64,000 nt of DNA from Acrasis kona (lineage: Eukaryota; Heterolobosea; Eutetramitea; Acrasida; Acrasidae), in assembly GCA_026419775.2 (NCBI GenBank), contig JAOPGA020000365.1, forward strand, positions 1 to 64,000, in the 5' to 3' direction. The notes beneath the pieces are model-generated. The model made no database searches. It saw nothing but the letters and a program-made list of their open reading frames with translations, and was not told the DNA's origin. Position 1 is the stretch's first letter, and every line of letters begins with the position of its first letter. A program made the translations under genes and the position numbers. Positions 20,221-31,575 of this stretch are shown here, one piece after another.

Positions 20221-21464
20221 TTACAGAGTGTTCTTGTTTGATTCAAAGTACATTAAACTTTCGTATAGGAAGCATCCCTTCTTGGATCCCTTTTTACCAG
20301 TTTTTATTTGTTCGTTGTGTTCTTCTAATACTGCTTGGCACAGCCTTGCATCTCTTTTTTCCTTCTTGACAAGTTTCTTAAACAGTGATGGACCTGATAA
20401 ATCTATAAATGACAGTATTGTTATTTGCGATCCATCATTCTTGTTCTCTATAAGGATTCCTTGGACATGATGGGCTCTAACGTATTTCTTGCACGATGGA
20501 ACTTCTGGGTTTACAACACTCTTTTTGATGATTATAATTGAACCGCAAGACTGTCTCCGGCAAGAAGTCACGCTCGAGTAATCACGATGTGTCATTGGGA
20601 ATGGACAGTAGTAAATATCATGAGTAGTAGCGACGTAATAACCGTTACACGTAAAGGTCGATTCAACTTTGGATTTGGACTTTAATGCTTCGTCTAATCT
20701 GGTAGATTGAGAGGACAATACATTAAAAACTTCTTCTCTGTCTAATTCGACCGAGAATGTGTTTTTGTATCTGGTAAAGTGACGGTTTCGACTCTGCGAT
20801 ATAGACACCGATAACATTGATTTCAACAAATCATCAGCTTTGATGTCTTGACACATTGCATCAAAATCTTCGTCGTTAATTTGAAGACTCTGCTTGGAAA
20901 ATAAAGTGTTCTTCCTCCTAGTCGGTGAGGTGGGTGAGTTGGGACTATTTACCCTCATCACTCCAATTTGAGATAGATACTCGGTGTTGGTCCTCAACAT
21001 TTCCTCGATGTGCTCAACAAATATATCTGACGACAAAAAATTTGGAAAGGTGTCATCTTTGAGCTCCATGTACACCGGAATTCGAAGTTCTTCGAATAAA
21101 TTAAGCGCACATGTCGTTGAGTTTGATTGCTGCATAAGGTCCATTGCATGCTGCCTTGTTGTACTACTGACATTTATTTCTTTGGGTGAGTTTGGTTCAA
21201 CAAATTCCTTCATGATGTCCTTAGCGGCGTTGTACCTACTGTCAACATCTTGTATGTCAACAAACTTCTGTGGCAGTGTTAAAAAGCTAATTCATACAAC
21301 TAACTAACTTTGACTGCTTTTAAAAACAAAAAAGGTTCCGTGTTGTGCGTTTTTGTCAAAAAGGCCTCGAAGGATTCTGAACTTTCGCCATCTAATACCT
21401 TGTCCAGGCTTATATCGTAGAATGATATTAGCTCAAGAGTCTGTTCGCAACCCCAGGACCCCAT
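20221..21464 (-). CDS. RGS-START fusion protein (two exons)
   Basis: A 41-nt intron at 21268-21308 joins exon 1 (52 codons) in phase with the main frame, giving 400 residues. Residues about 20-140 form an RGS domain: SFEAFLTKTHNTEPFLFLKA, then AAKDIMKEFVEP, and the terminal helix pair ELRIPVYMELKDDTFPNFLS plus SDIFVEHI. Residues about 190-370 form a START domain with CPFPMTHRDYSSVTSCRR and KKSVVNPEVPSCKKYVRAHH. RGS domains accelerate GTP hydrolysis on G-alpha; START binds a lipid. The fusion suggests lipid-controlled shut-off of a heterotrimeric G protein. The first exon is needed for a complete RGS domain, which supports the start at 21464. Confidence 0.8.
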
Positions 21465-21668
21465 ATTTTAAGAAATCTCTTTAGAGAATATTTGTGACAA
21501 GCGGTGATGCTGATTGACATGACATGCCATGTTACAATACAAAAATTATACCACGAAAGTACAACTTGAAAACTAACAAGAGATGAACTGTTGTTTGTAA
21601 AAATGTCATGAATCTCTGTCTAGAATAAAAGTTTTTTATAATATAACAAAGTCATTTCGAGACAACCT

Positions 21669-22997
21669 TTATCTAGTGGTTATAAACTCAAAAAGATTTA
21701 TAGCTTCACCATCAGCATTGATAACATAATCTCTATAATCCGAGATTAAGCTCCATAGTTCAGATACTGTTATTTTGTTTGCTTTCAACTTTTCCATAAA
21801 CTCAACAGCCTTCTCATAAAAACAAGAGTTTCCGAAAGTGTAAAAATTCATTTTACTAATACCATCGACTTGTGAAACAGCCAACAATTGCAAACAGAAT
21901 TTGATATAGACATCACCACCAAAAGCACCACATCCCCAAAATCCTGTGCCCAAAACCACAGTATCAGTCGTCTTGACTTTACAAACAAGATCAAAACCAC
22001 ACAATGCTTTATTCAAGTCACGTAAAAGTGCTTTTTCATTCAACTGTAACAACAAACCCTCCTTTTTATTTTCAAAATAATCTAATTCCATTGCGTCAAT
22101 GGCCACTATGGTTCTACATCTACTCTGCTCACAAGGACCTACATATTGTAATGTATTTCCGTATCCACTGTATTCACCAGTCCTCAGGACATTTGATATA
22201 ACTACACTCTCGTCATCTTGCATCGTGCTACAGAATAACATTGCGACGCACATCTCAGGGTTCATGCCAAATAATATTTCTTCTTGAGTTCCAGTCTTTC
22301 CAAAACCAATATCTTTGTTTGCAAAGTCTACTTCAACTTCGGCATTATCTCCTATGCGTTCATTGTTGTTAACATTTACATTTGAAAAAGCAAGTGTGTG
22401 GTCGGTTGATAAGTTGGCAGAATCAACAGATGATTTGGATTGTCTATGGAATCCAACTTTTTCGGAAAAGTCAATGCGACCTGTTGTAAGTTTTTTAAAG
22501 TAATCCAGTAGTGAATGCAGGTAAGCAACGACTGGTTTTGGAACTGTACTTGAAGTTGGTGCTTTGTACCACACATCTACAAACTGTACCCAATAAGGAC
22601 TCCACGACATCTTGTTCATTGTCCCGAAGAACATATTAGCGAGTAGGCTCCCAATTTGTTCTCTGCTGAGCAGGATCGTTTGCTCTTGCTCTCGTGATAA
22701 GCGTGGGATGTGGCCGTCAGGAAACAACTCTGGTAGTTTGAGTGCCATACTTATAAGATCAGGAATCGTGCGATGTATAAAGTCATTTTGAAGTTTCTCA
22801 TCAGTATGGTCTTTAAAAAATCCTTCCAGGTATCCAAGTTCTTCTTTATCCACCAAAGATGCGTCTGATACCATCTCAAGTAAATCGTCTATTTTTTTTA
22901 CCTCAGCCTGTGTAAGTATTTCGGCTATATCCTCCCATGACGGTTTTTGATGGAAGTTTATTGGTGAACATGGAAGTAAGAAGTGATTTTTAGACAT
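21669..22997 (-). CDS. Poly(ADP-ribose) glycohydrolase
   Basis: A 442-residue, single-exon protein. The PARG macrodomain-like core includes VDFANKDIGFGKTGTQEEIL, equivalent to the family ANKYLGGG...QEEI, with the catalytic glutamate pair intact. It continues with NPEMCVAMLFC, RTIVAIDAM and GFWGCGAFGGDVYIKFCLQL, the canonical GCGAFGGD phosphate-binding loop. The N-terminal helical part (about 1-200) also matches PARG in layout. It removes poly(ADP-ribose) from proteins in the nucleus or cytoplasm. The glycine-rich signature is shortened: GFG is followed by only four residues before QEE, where seven or so are usual. Confidence 0.88.
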   Translation of the reverse strand: MSKNHFLLPCSPINFHQKPSWEDIAEILTQAEVKKIDDLLEMVSDASLVDKEELGYLEGFFKDHTDEKLQNDFIHRTIPDLISMALKLPELFPDGHIPRLSREQEQTILLSREQIGSLLANMFFGTMNKMSWSPYWVQFVDVWYKAPTSSTVPKPVVAYLHSLLDYFKKLTTGRIDFSEKVGFHRQSKSSVDSANLSTDHTLAFSNVNVNNNERIGDNAEVEVDFANKDIGFGKTGTQEEILFGMNPEMCVAMLFCSTMQDDESVVISNVLRTGEYSGYGNTLQYVGPCEQSRCRTIVAIDAMELDYFENKKEGLLLQLNEKALLRDLNKALCGFDLVCKVKTTDTVVLGTGFWGCGAFGGDVYIKFCLQLLAVSQVDGISKMNFYTFGNSCFYEKAVEFMEKLKANKITVSELWSLISDYRDYVINADGEAINLFEFITTR

Positions 22998-23051
22998 GTC
23001 GATTATTTATGGTTGGCCTCGCATGTTTTATTGTAACATTTCCGAAAAACG

Positions 23052-25066
23052 ATGTTGAGAGCTTCAACAAAGAGGTGTTCAACCTCAGCTCTGTTGCGGT
23101 ACAAAGTGCCGCATACATCAAATGATTATTCCACAGCATCATTCCAAATATCAAACATAAAGGATCTCTTTTCGGCAGGTAATCACCAGGAGGTTGTTAG
23201 AAGTTACGCTTCACTTAATCCCCCATCACAACAAAAAGTTCAAGAGCAGTACATAAAAGTATGTTTCGTTGTTTAGTTATTGATCATTAATAATTTAGAG
23301 TCTCCAAGCGATAGCCCAAACCCATTATCCACCACGTCCGCAATACTACCCGCAGCAATACCCACAAACAATGAATTACCCACAACATCAACCATACCCG
23401 CAACCTTACCCACAAATAATCAACTACCCAAAACAACAACAACAAATGAATTACCAACAGCCCTATACACAAGCAATCGTCCCTCCAGTTCAACCAACAA
23501 ACACATCCATGCTAATTGAACTTGATCGTCAAATCCAACAATTTAAAAAAAAAGTTAAAGTATGGGAATCAACCAGTGGCACTCTTAGAGCGGTTTGTAT
23601 TATTTTCGCCACTCTTTATGTCATTTATTCAGCACAAAATGTACTTGGTAAATTAAGCTTTGTCTCCAAAGAGATCAACACAGAAGCAGTAAAAAGCGTA
23701 AGTCAAAGTTCAATCATCAATAATGGGTTAACTTTATTTTTAGGACAAGCGTCTATCGGACGTAGTAGGTATCGATCCCTGTTTGAAAGAAGTCGGCGAG
23801 TACATTGACATGTTAAAAAACCCATCAATGTACGAACAATACGGAGTCAAGCCACCAAAGGGCTTACTTTTGGTCGGAGAGCCAGGTACAGGAAAAACAC
23901 TTTTAGCAAAAGCCATTGCCGGCGAATGTGGCTTCCATTTTATTGCAACAGAAGGTGCTGCCATGGATGAGAAATACGTCGGAGTAGGTGCCAAGCGCAT
24001 TAGAGATTTATTCAAAGCTGCGCGCGAAAAATCTCCATGCATCATCTTTATTGACGAAATCGACGCACTTGCTGGTAGACGCAGCGATCAAGATGGATCA
24101 CATCACAGAGCCGCCATCAATGCGCTGCTCGCAGAAATGGATGGATTCAAGGACAATGGCAGAGTATTAGTGATTGCAGCCACCAACAAGAGGGATGATT
24201 TGGATCCTGCACTGTTGCGTCCGGGTCGCGTCGATAGAGAAATCACGGTTCCATTACCAGACTCGAAAGGAAGAGAAAAGATTTTAAATTATTATTTAAA
24301 AGATAAAAGTCACCAAAATATCGATATGAATCTATGGGCCAGTAAGATGATGGGGATGACTGGCGCTGATATTGAAAATGTGGTGAACGACTCTGCCATG
24401 AACGCAGCAAGATCAAAGAGAGATTATATTATAGACGTTGACATGGATTCTGCCATCGATAGGAGACGCATGGGAATGTTACAGGACATTTATGTTTCTC
24501 CAGAGGATAAAAGAAGAACGGCATATCATGAAGTCGGTCATGCGTTTACGTTGATTAGTGGTATTTGTAAAAAACACGATTTGCATAAAGTAACGATATT
24601 GCCGAGAGGTAGTTCGTTGGGACACACTGCGTTTGTTCCCAAAGATGACTCTCCTTCCTACACCAAGCAATTCTATATGGATAAATTGCACACGGCGTTG
24701 GGAGGGTTGGTAGCAGAAGAGATCTTTTTTGGCGAATTGAATCTCTCCACGGGTCCAAGTGATGATTTACGAAATGTCACGAAAACAGCGAGGGATATGG
24801 TGATGAAGTTTGGTATGGATGATGAATTGGGTTATCATAGCTATAATAAGGATGACATTGGAGAGGAGACAAAGGCGATGGTTGACCGAATTGTTACAAA
24901 ATTAGTCAAGGAGAGATATGACCACGTGAAGGATTTGTTGTTGAAGAATAAAGATTTGGTGGTTAACTTGGCGGAGGAATTAATAAAGTATGAGACGTTA
25001 GATAAAAATGACATTGATACATTCTTGAAAGAGGGGAGAATAAACAGGACGCCAGAAAAGAATTAA
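23052..25066 (+). CDS. Mitochondrial i-AAA protease, YME1/FtsH type
   Basis: Three exons (introns 23259-23298 and 23698-23743) give 642 residues. The basic N-terminus MLRASTKRCSTSALLRYK looks like a mitochondrial presequence. Residues about 70-120 are a Tyr/Pro/Gln-rich stretch. One membrane segment (LRAVCIIFATLYVIYSA) follows, as in i-AAA rather than m-AAA enzymes, which have two. The AAA module starts at DKRLSDVVGIDPC, with Walker A GEPGTGKT, Walker B IIFIDEIDAL and arginine fingers in ALLRPGRVD. The M41 zinc site is YHEVGHAF. The enzyme degrades inner-membrane proteins facing the intermembrane space. Introns rule out bacterial contamination. Confidence 0.9.
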
Positions 25067-25111
25067 AAGTATATTGTTTTATTATTTTACATTGTTTTGA
25101 GTTTGTTTTGA

Positions 25112-25834
25112 TTATTTTGAATTTTGTCTTTTTAGTTTATGTGGTGCTTCTCTTAGGTCTAGTATAAAGTGCGCTGATCTAGTGTCTACATCGTAGCCGA
25201 CCCAATTCCGCACAACGTCTTTGGTGTCCTTTGCACAAAACATTCTTAGAAACTCTGAAAAGACGTCGAATTCCATTTGTAGATACAACTTTTCAAAGAG
25301 GATGAAGCGTAAGGTTGATCGGATCATTTCTTCGCTCTTCATAACGAGGGCTTGAAATCGTTGGTAGTTGCGCAAGGACCAAATGTGCAAACAGTTTTTA
25401 TAGTTCATGTTCGAAAGTAGGAAGGATTCGCAAGTTTTGAAAAGTGTACGTAACTCGTATTTGTCGGCCATCATCATTAGTGGAACTGCAAGTTCTGGCG
25501 TAACTTTTAAAGAAGTGCAGTACATTGATTTGATAAGAAGGCAAAAGATCTCCTCGTCATCAGTTTCGTCTTCGATATCGCAGCGGGAAGAATGTGATTC
25601 ATACATTCCGCTTTGCATCATTGTTTTTAAGACCGAGCTGCAAGACAAGACGATTTTATGAGCATAGAGACAATTGCCACTCTTAGGAAAGTAGAACGTA
25701 AAGTCTGAATATTCAGGGTTGTTGTATAAGCTTGCAAAGTGATCTGAACTTTGTGGTATTAGAAGCACAGGTTGGTTGTACCCAACATCATTGTGCACTT
25801 CATCATACTCGTGAACGTAAGAGTACGGGTCCAT
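25112..25834 (-). CDS. BTB/POZ domain protein
   Basis: A 240-residue, single-exon protein. Residues 35-140 follow the BTB fold: YSDFTFYF, LYAHKIVLSCSSVLKTMM, an acidic loop, then LLIKSMYCTSLKVTPELAV and LMMMADKYELRTLFKTCESFL. The remaining helical BACK-like part carries no Kelch or MATH repeats. BTB proteins often act as cullin-3 adaptors; the partner here is unknown. The gene is convergent with the i-AAA protease gene, 45 bp away. Confidence 0.8.
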   Translation of the reverse strand: MDPYSYVHEYDEVHNDVGYNQPVLLIPQSSDHFASLYNNPEYSDFTFYFPKSGNCLYAHKIVLSCSSVLKTMMQSGMYESHSSRCDIEDETDDEEIFCLLIKSMYCTSLKVTPELAVPLMMMADKYELRTLFKTCESFLLSNMNYKNCLHIWSLRNYQRFQALVMKSEEMIRSTLRFILFEKLYLQMEFDVFSEFLRMFCAKDTKDVVRNWVGYDVDTRSAHFILDLREAPHKLKRQNSK

Positions 25835-26128
25835 GTTGTGTTAAATTTCGGTATTATTTGGCCTTCCAAAAACAGCGCTTGATATTTTTGTTGTTGTAAG
25901 AATAGTCCAGGGTCACCCTAAATTTATAATTCTAACGGAGCATTAGAGACGTTAAACATATCATCGTTGGTTATTTGTGTCCGTTTGCTACTGTTAATCC
26001 TCATTGAATGGTTTGAAATTATAAATGAAATATAGATTTTATAATAACGTGACATGTTTTATTTAAAAAGCAATGTGGAGGAGAGTGAAATGCCTAAGGA
26101 AGTTACTTGATCTTTACGTTATTAGAAC

Positions 26129-26455
26129 CTACCTATACCTCACATTTGGACAAGATGCATCCGAATCAACAATATCATATTTATAATAAAACCTGATGAA
26201 ATCTGGCACCAGAGTTGTGAAAAGTACACAATTGTGCAAAGTAGAAAAATTACTATGCTTGTCTGGTAGTGACAAACACGGTGATGGAAATATGCTGACA
26301 TGATTGACAATACTTTGTTGTCGCCAGAAGGGTTCTTGATTAGATTTGTTTTTTAGTGGGGTTGTGCTATGGGCATCTACTAGTATTTTCTGAATTACGG
26401 GGTCCTCATTAAATAATTTGTTGTTTTGAACATTTTGTTCAATATCAATAAACAT
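26129..26455 (-). CDS. Hypothetical protein, 108 residues
   Basis: An open frame with no recognised motif. Its composition is mixed, with an FWRQQSIVNHVSIFPSPCL segment and no signal or membrane stretch. It lies between the BTB and VPS34 genes and would share a 223-bp upstream region with VPS34. It may be a chance frame. Confidence 0.3.
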   Translation of the reverse strand: MFIDIEQNVQNNKLFNEDPVIQKILVDAHSTTPLKNKSNQEPFWRQQSIVNHVSIFPSPCLSLPDKHSNFSTLHNCVLFTTLVPDFIRFYYKYDIVDSDASCPNVRYR

Positions 26456-26678
26456 TATCCTTTAATTTATTAATAAATTATTCATATTGTCTAATGTTGT
26501 TTGTATTATCACTAGCCCTCTTTAACCTCTCTAACCACTGTTAGTTGTCTTCCTAATTCATATTTAACTCTTAGAAATAATACTGTCAAGGCCATTTAAA
26601 TGATTTTGATGACACGATAGTGCGTATCACCAACGAGAGGATCCCCAAAGTCTTTGGTTGATTATATGCATTACAATA

Positions 26679-29600
26679 ATGACTGATGCGAGGAGGAACT
26701 CGTTCAATGGAAGTGCAAAGGATTTGAGTTTGGATGAGTCAATCTTTTTAGATATGGAAGAGCCTCCTATAACGCTCGGTTATACACAAAACCAATCAAA
26801 TTATGGTGGTTACGGACTATCGCTTGGCTATGGGCACATGACCGCAGAACTGAGCGACGGAAGCCATATTGGCCTTAAATACTACGACCAATCCAGTGTT
26901 GATGAGGAGTTTACTGTTAAAATGTACATATAAGACTTTCGAAATTCATTGACAAAAATAGAGCCTCACTTGTTGGTGATTTGTCTCGTCACTTTGAAAA
27001 GGATAGTGAGAGTGATATAGATTTGCTGACAAGATGGTAAGATTGTTCAAGAACGACTGGCTACTCACAACTTTAGTACTTTTAATAATATCTATGTAGA
27101 TTGTATGCTATGTCATTCTAACGGAGTAAACATAACTCTAACATCACGAACAAAATATGTTGCTCTGGATCCACAAACAAAATGGTTTGTTTACCCTTCA
27201 ATGTGGTTTTTTAATTATCTAGTTGGAATGAATGGATTTCCTTCCCTGTAAAATTTAGTGAACTACCAATAGACTCAATGGTATGTTTGGAGCAACTATT
27301 AACATTTAACATTAAAGCTATGTTTAACGTTATGGGACGTATGGTCACCGACGCGGAAAGCAGTAATAGGAACGAGTGTGTTTCCCTTGTTTGGGAAGAG
27401 AGGGTAATGTTGATTTAGTTTTGACCTTCTAACTTCTTTTAGTAAACTCAAGCAAGGACAATACAAGGTTCCACTGTTCTCCCACTTGTCCTCTCAAGAC
27501 CTCATCTCTCATCAAGATCAGTTTTATGATTTGTTGCACTCTTCAAAACATTTCATTTCACCTAATGGACAAAAGCAGTCAGAGGATGATGCCTTGCTAC
27601 GTTTTGAAAAATTATCAAGAACTTACAACTCAAACCAGCCAGTCAATCAATGGCTTGACCGCTTCACGTCAAAACGTACCAAGGAATTACAAAAAGAAAA
27701 GGAGAATGAAAAAAAGAGGGATTTGTTCCTAAACATTGAGTTGCCTCTATTTGACCACACCATCTTTAATTCCCACATACTGGTAAGCATACCATCGTCA
27801 ACTCACTAACACCAAAACAGAAGAGTGTTCAAAGTAATCAACCATCGGATAACGATCTCGCAGCATGTCCATCAACGACGTCTAGCGTAGACACACCCTC
27901 TACAAAAGAACCAAACATTACAGCTTCTGCAGAGTCCCCACTACCAAACTCTCCGACATTAAAAATTCCCACACTTGGACCGGAAGTGAGGTCCGAACCA
28001 AACAAGGAATCAAACAGATCTTCAGCATACTATTCAACTGGCAAAGAGTTTAGAACGGAATTCAGGTCCACAGAAAACAGCATGTTCGAAGATGAAGAAG
28101 CTTCAGGACGCAAAGACATTTCATCAGAAGATAAATTCAAGAACCTTGCCGAAGAAAAACATTTAATCCTGACCAAGAAGAGCATGGATCAAGACCCAAC
28201 GAATGTGAAACCCAACGCCCTGGAAACAAGAAAAATACAAGCCATCGTGGATTACGCACCGCTCAAGGATCTGGTCATTCACGATAAGGAAATCATTTGG
28301 AGGTTCAGATACTACTTGACAACAAACAAAAAAGCACTCGTCAAATTCCTCAGGTGCGTCGATTGGCGCAACACCCAAGAATCACAAGAAGCAGAAAAAC
28401 TGATCCGCATGTGGAACGAGATTGGAACGGTGGACGCTCTATTCTTGTTATCGAAATACTTTCGCAACAACACCATCGTGCGTCAATACGCAGTCAGCAT
28501 TTTGGAAAAATCCGACGACGAAAATCTTCACGACGTTCTTCTGCAACTGGTACAAGCCATTCGCTACGAAATACCGACCGACGACAACGACCACATTACA
28601 TTAGAAGGTGCCGATCAGGTCAACACCATCACATTAAAAGTGATCGAGAGCGATCTCGTTGCATTCCTATTCAGACGTGCAGGTCACAACTTTTTGATCG
28701 CCAATCACCTGTACTGGTACTTGCGCGTGGAAATGTTAAATGACGAAAAGGGATCCATTCAACAAATATTTGGCGCCATTCACCAAGAGTTCAAATCCTA
28801 TTTAAAGAACAACAACAACAACGATCCGACCAACGAATCATTCCACGATCGATTGTGCAATCAACAATTATTGGTGGATAATTTGAATCAATTGAGCAAA
28901 TCGTTAAAGGTCGATAAGGACAGTCGACCCAAGAAGATCAAGAAATTACAAAAAATATTCGCAGCGGACAAGTGGCAGGAATTAACGTGCTCGCTGCCGG
29001 TCAGTCCCAGCACTCTACTCAAGAGCGTAGTGAGCGAAGAAGCACACATTTTCAAATCAGCAATGAGTCCCATCCTGGTCCCATTCAAATCCACCAGAGA
29101 AGAGAAAGTGTTGGTCATTTTCAAGAGCGGAGACGATCTCAGACAGGATCAATTGGTGATTCAATTGTTCCAATTGATGGACAAATTATTAAAAAAGAAT
29201 GGATTGGACATGAAATTGACGCCCTATCAAGTATTATCGTGTGGAATGGAACATGGATTTGTGGAATGCGTGGTGCCCAATTCGCCGCTCAGCAGCATCA
29301 TAGCAAAGAGCGACATTAAGGCATGGCTGAAACAAAACAACAACAACGACGAGGAGGAATATAGAAACAGCATTTTGAATTTTGTCAAATCTTGCGCTGG
29401 ATATTGCGTGGTGACTTATATATTGGGCATTGGAGATCGTCACTTGGATAACATTTTATTGAAACCTAATGGGAAATTATTTCACATTGATTTTGGATTC
29501 ATGTTGGGTAAGGATCCCAAACCATTCGCTCCTCCCATGAAATTGTGCAAGGAGATGGTGGAGGGTATGGATGGAAGCAGAGGAGAGTTGTATACCAAAT

Positions 29601-29887
29601 TCAAGGAATTGTGTTGCACGTGTTACAACATTTTGAGAAAGAATGCTCATTTGATTTTGAATTTGTTGATCTTGATGGTGGACGCTAGCATCAAGGATAT
29701 CGACGATGATGGTGATTTGGATGCGCCCATGCGTAATTTGGTCAAGGTTCAGGAGAAATTTAGATTGGATTTGAACGATACGCAGGCCATGTTGTTCATG
29801 CAGAATATCATTAATGATAGCGAGAAGGCATTGTTCCCTCAAATCACCGAGACTATACATAGATGGGCACAATATTGGAGATCGTAA
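26679..29887 (+). CDS. VPS34: Class III phosphatidylinositol 3-kinase (VPS34)
   Basis: Seven exons, with introns at 26924-26961, 27037-27076, 27185-27222, 27281-27317, 27404-27442 and 27783-27820 (37-40 nt), give 992 residues (human PIK3C3 is 887). The N-terminal C2 domain is recognised by WNEWISFPVKFSELP and LTLWDVWSP followed by GTSVFPLFGK. The PIK helical domain has DLVIHDKEIIWRFRYYLTTN. The kinase domain has FKSGDDLRQDQL, the catalytic loop GIGDRHLDN, the Mg loop HIDFGFMLG and the class III C-terminus ETIHRWAQYWRS. It makes PI3P on endosomes and autophagosomes. A disordered Ser/Thr/Pro insert separates C2 and PIK domains. VPS11, also in this window, acts in the same membrane pathway. Confidence 0.95.
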
Positions 29888-29900
29888 AAATAAAAAAATT

Positions 29901-30593
29901 TTATTCAAAACATACGGTACTATTTTTAGATATGATTTGTGCAATGTAATTGTTGAAACCGAGTGATGTGCCATAAATGTAGAACTTGCCGGCTTGAATG
30001 ACTTTGAATTCGTCGTCTAGGTTTAGTTGTTTGGTGTCGATTGGTTCTGCCTCCAAGTCGCTCAGGAGACCTCCACCCACAATGCTGGCTCCCAAGAGTG
30101 AATGGAGACGTTGTGTTTGTAATGTGTCATTTAGTAATTGTGGATTTACTGATTCTTGTATGAGATTGTAATATGGGTGTTTTTTTGATGTGTTTTCGTC
30201 GATTAGTGTGACATTCCAACCTTTGTTGTTCCACTTGGTGAGTTGTGTTGAGTTTACCAAAGTGGGATTATGGTACAAATAAGCAATGTATACTTTTTGG
30301 TCTATTGTTGTTGTTGTTGAGACTGCATTCTTGTTGTACCAGAAAGCCATGCCACCAAGGTTAGCAAATACTAGGGAAATAAGAAACGCTAACACCAAGT
30401 AAGATACAAAGGCGGGTGCTTTCCGCTGCTTTGGTTGTTCCAACTCCTTGAGCATCAGATCCTCGTCTTCATCGTCAAAACTCATTTCGATTCTTTGGTC
30501 GACATCCCTTAATTCTATGTCTGAGTTTTGATTGTTTGATTCGTTATTTGTGCTGTCGCTCGAACGTGGCGTATGCGGCTTGTCTTCTTCCAT
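29901..30593 (-). CDS. Type II membrane protein, possibly glycosyltransferase-like
   Basis: A 230-residue protein: an acidic cytosolic tail of 60 residues, one membrane segment (VSYLVLAFLISLVFANLGGM) and a ~140-residue lumenal domain with four NxS/T sites. The segment LHSLLGASIVGGGLLSDLEA resembles the GG-x-x-x-D-x-D region of small DXD glycosyltransferases, and TKWNNKGWNVTLIDEN resembles their N-terminal strand. The domain is short for an active enzyme, so the resemblance is tentative. The 3' end is 13 bp from the convergent VPS34 stop. Confidence 0.5.
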   Translation of the reverse strand: MEEDKPHTPRSSDSTNNESNNQNSDIELRDVDQRIEMSFDDEDEDLMLKELEQPKQRKAPAFVSYLVLAFLISLVFANLGGMAFWYNKNAVSTTTTIDQKVYIAYLYHNPTLVNSTQLTKWNNKGWNVTLIDENTSKKHPYYNLIQESVNPQLLNDTLQTQRLHSLLGASIVGGGLLSDLEAEPIDTKQLNLDDEFKVIQAGKFYIYGTSLGFNNYIAQIISKNSTVCFE

Positions 30594-30793
30594 TTTATTC
30601 TCAGTTGGTTGTAAAAATTGGGGAATTATAAATTAGAGGACCAAACATTTTGATGGAATGAATTGACCAAAGAATAAAAGGATTTTCAGCATGAACAATA
30701 TTGTATGTAATATATTCTTGTTTATTGAATCCCAAAAAGATTTTAAACATTCACTTCTATTCTGATTTTTAATTGTTGTATAAATAAAGACAA

Positions 30794-31332
30794 CTATTCA
30801 TCGTCGTCGTCGTCGTCATCACTTCCATATTCGCTTTCGTACTGTTTCGGAAGTTTTCCAGTTGGCTTATAAATCCTGGCTTTGCCATTTCCAACATCAT
30901 CGTTTACGTCATCGACCTACTACAAACAGCGTCCAACTGGCACCCATGTCGAATAAAATATTGAATACATCGCCAACGGACAATATCCAATTCACTTAAT
31001 TTTAAGGAGTCCGTTATCTTTGTGTTGAATAGTGGAGCTTTTCCAATCATGAATCCATGATCGAAATCGAAACCGATACTAACTAGCATGTGCTCCATAA
31101 AATTGTAAACTGTTGTGTCAGATGTAACGCTAAACTTCCCCTTGCATTTGTGTCTTTCAATAATAACGCTACACTCAATTCTTTTAGCTTGAGAATAGTC
31201 TACGGGGTTTTCTTCGTGTCTCTTTTCAACATCCCTCTGAAATTCTTGCAAGCGGGCTACAAGATCGTCTTTTTTCCCAGTTTGTCCCAATCCACGCATA
31301 AAGCAGTCCTCCTTTAATTTTTGAACATTCAT
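30794..31332 (-). CDS. SAP-like domain protein with acidic tail (two exons)
   Basis: A 41-nt intron (30880-30920) joins two frames into 165 residues. The N-terminus, KLKEDCFMRGLGQTGKKDDL followed by VARLQEF, matches the helix-extended-loop-helix SAP DNA/RNA-binding motif. The middle (residues 50-135) is unassigned. The C-terminus is the acidic stretch GSDDDDDDDE. A nuclear chromatin or RNA-related role is likely from composition only. Confidence 0.5.
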
Positions 31333-31575
31333 TGCGCCTCTTCTTAAAATACCAGCATCTAATTTTGTTTAGAACAATTTTGAAGTGTAGCACTCAACTA
31401 TCTTTTGGATCCGATCCATTCATACAATACCCAGCTATGTACGCACCAGAGGGCTCTACATCCTTATATCGCGCCTGTTCATCATCCGATCTTTTTCTCT
31501 TCGGCATTCTTACAATAACTTCATTTAAAATTTTGAGCTCAACTTCACAATTCACACAAAAGGAGTATTTCAAAC

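Noticed and set aside
26129-26455. Joining the 108-residue hypothetical frame to a further downstream exon
   Set aside because: The only fitting GT-AG pair gives a 27-nt intron, shorter than any other seen here, so the join was not made.
9363-29887. VPS11 and VPS34 in one window as a functional gene cluster
   Set aside because: They are 13 kb apart with unrelated genes on both strands between them; co-location is probably chance.
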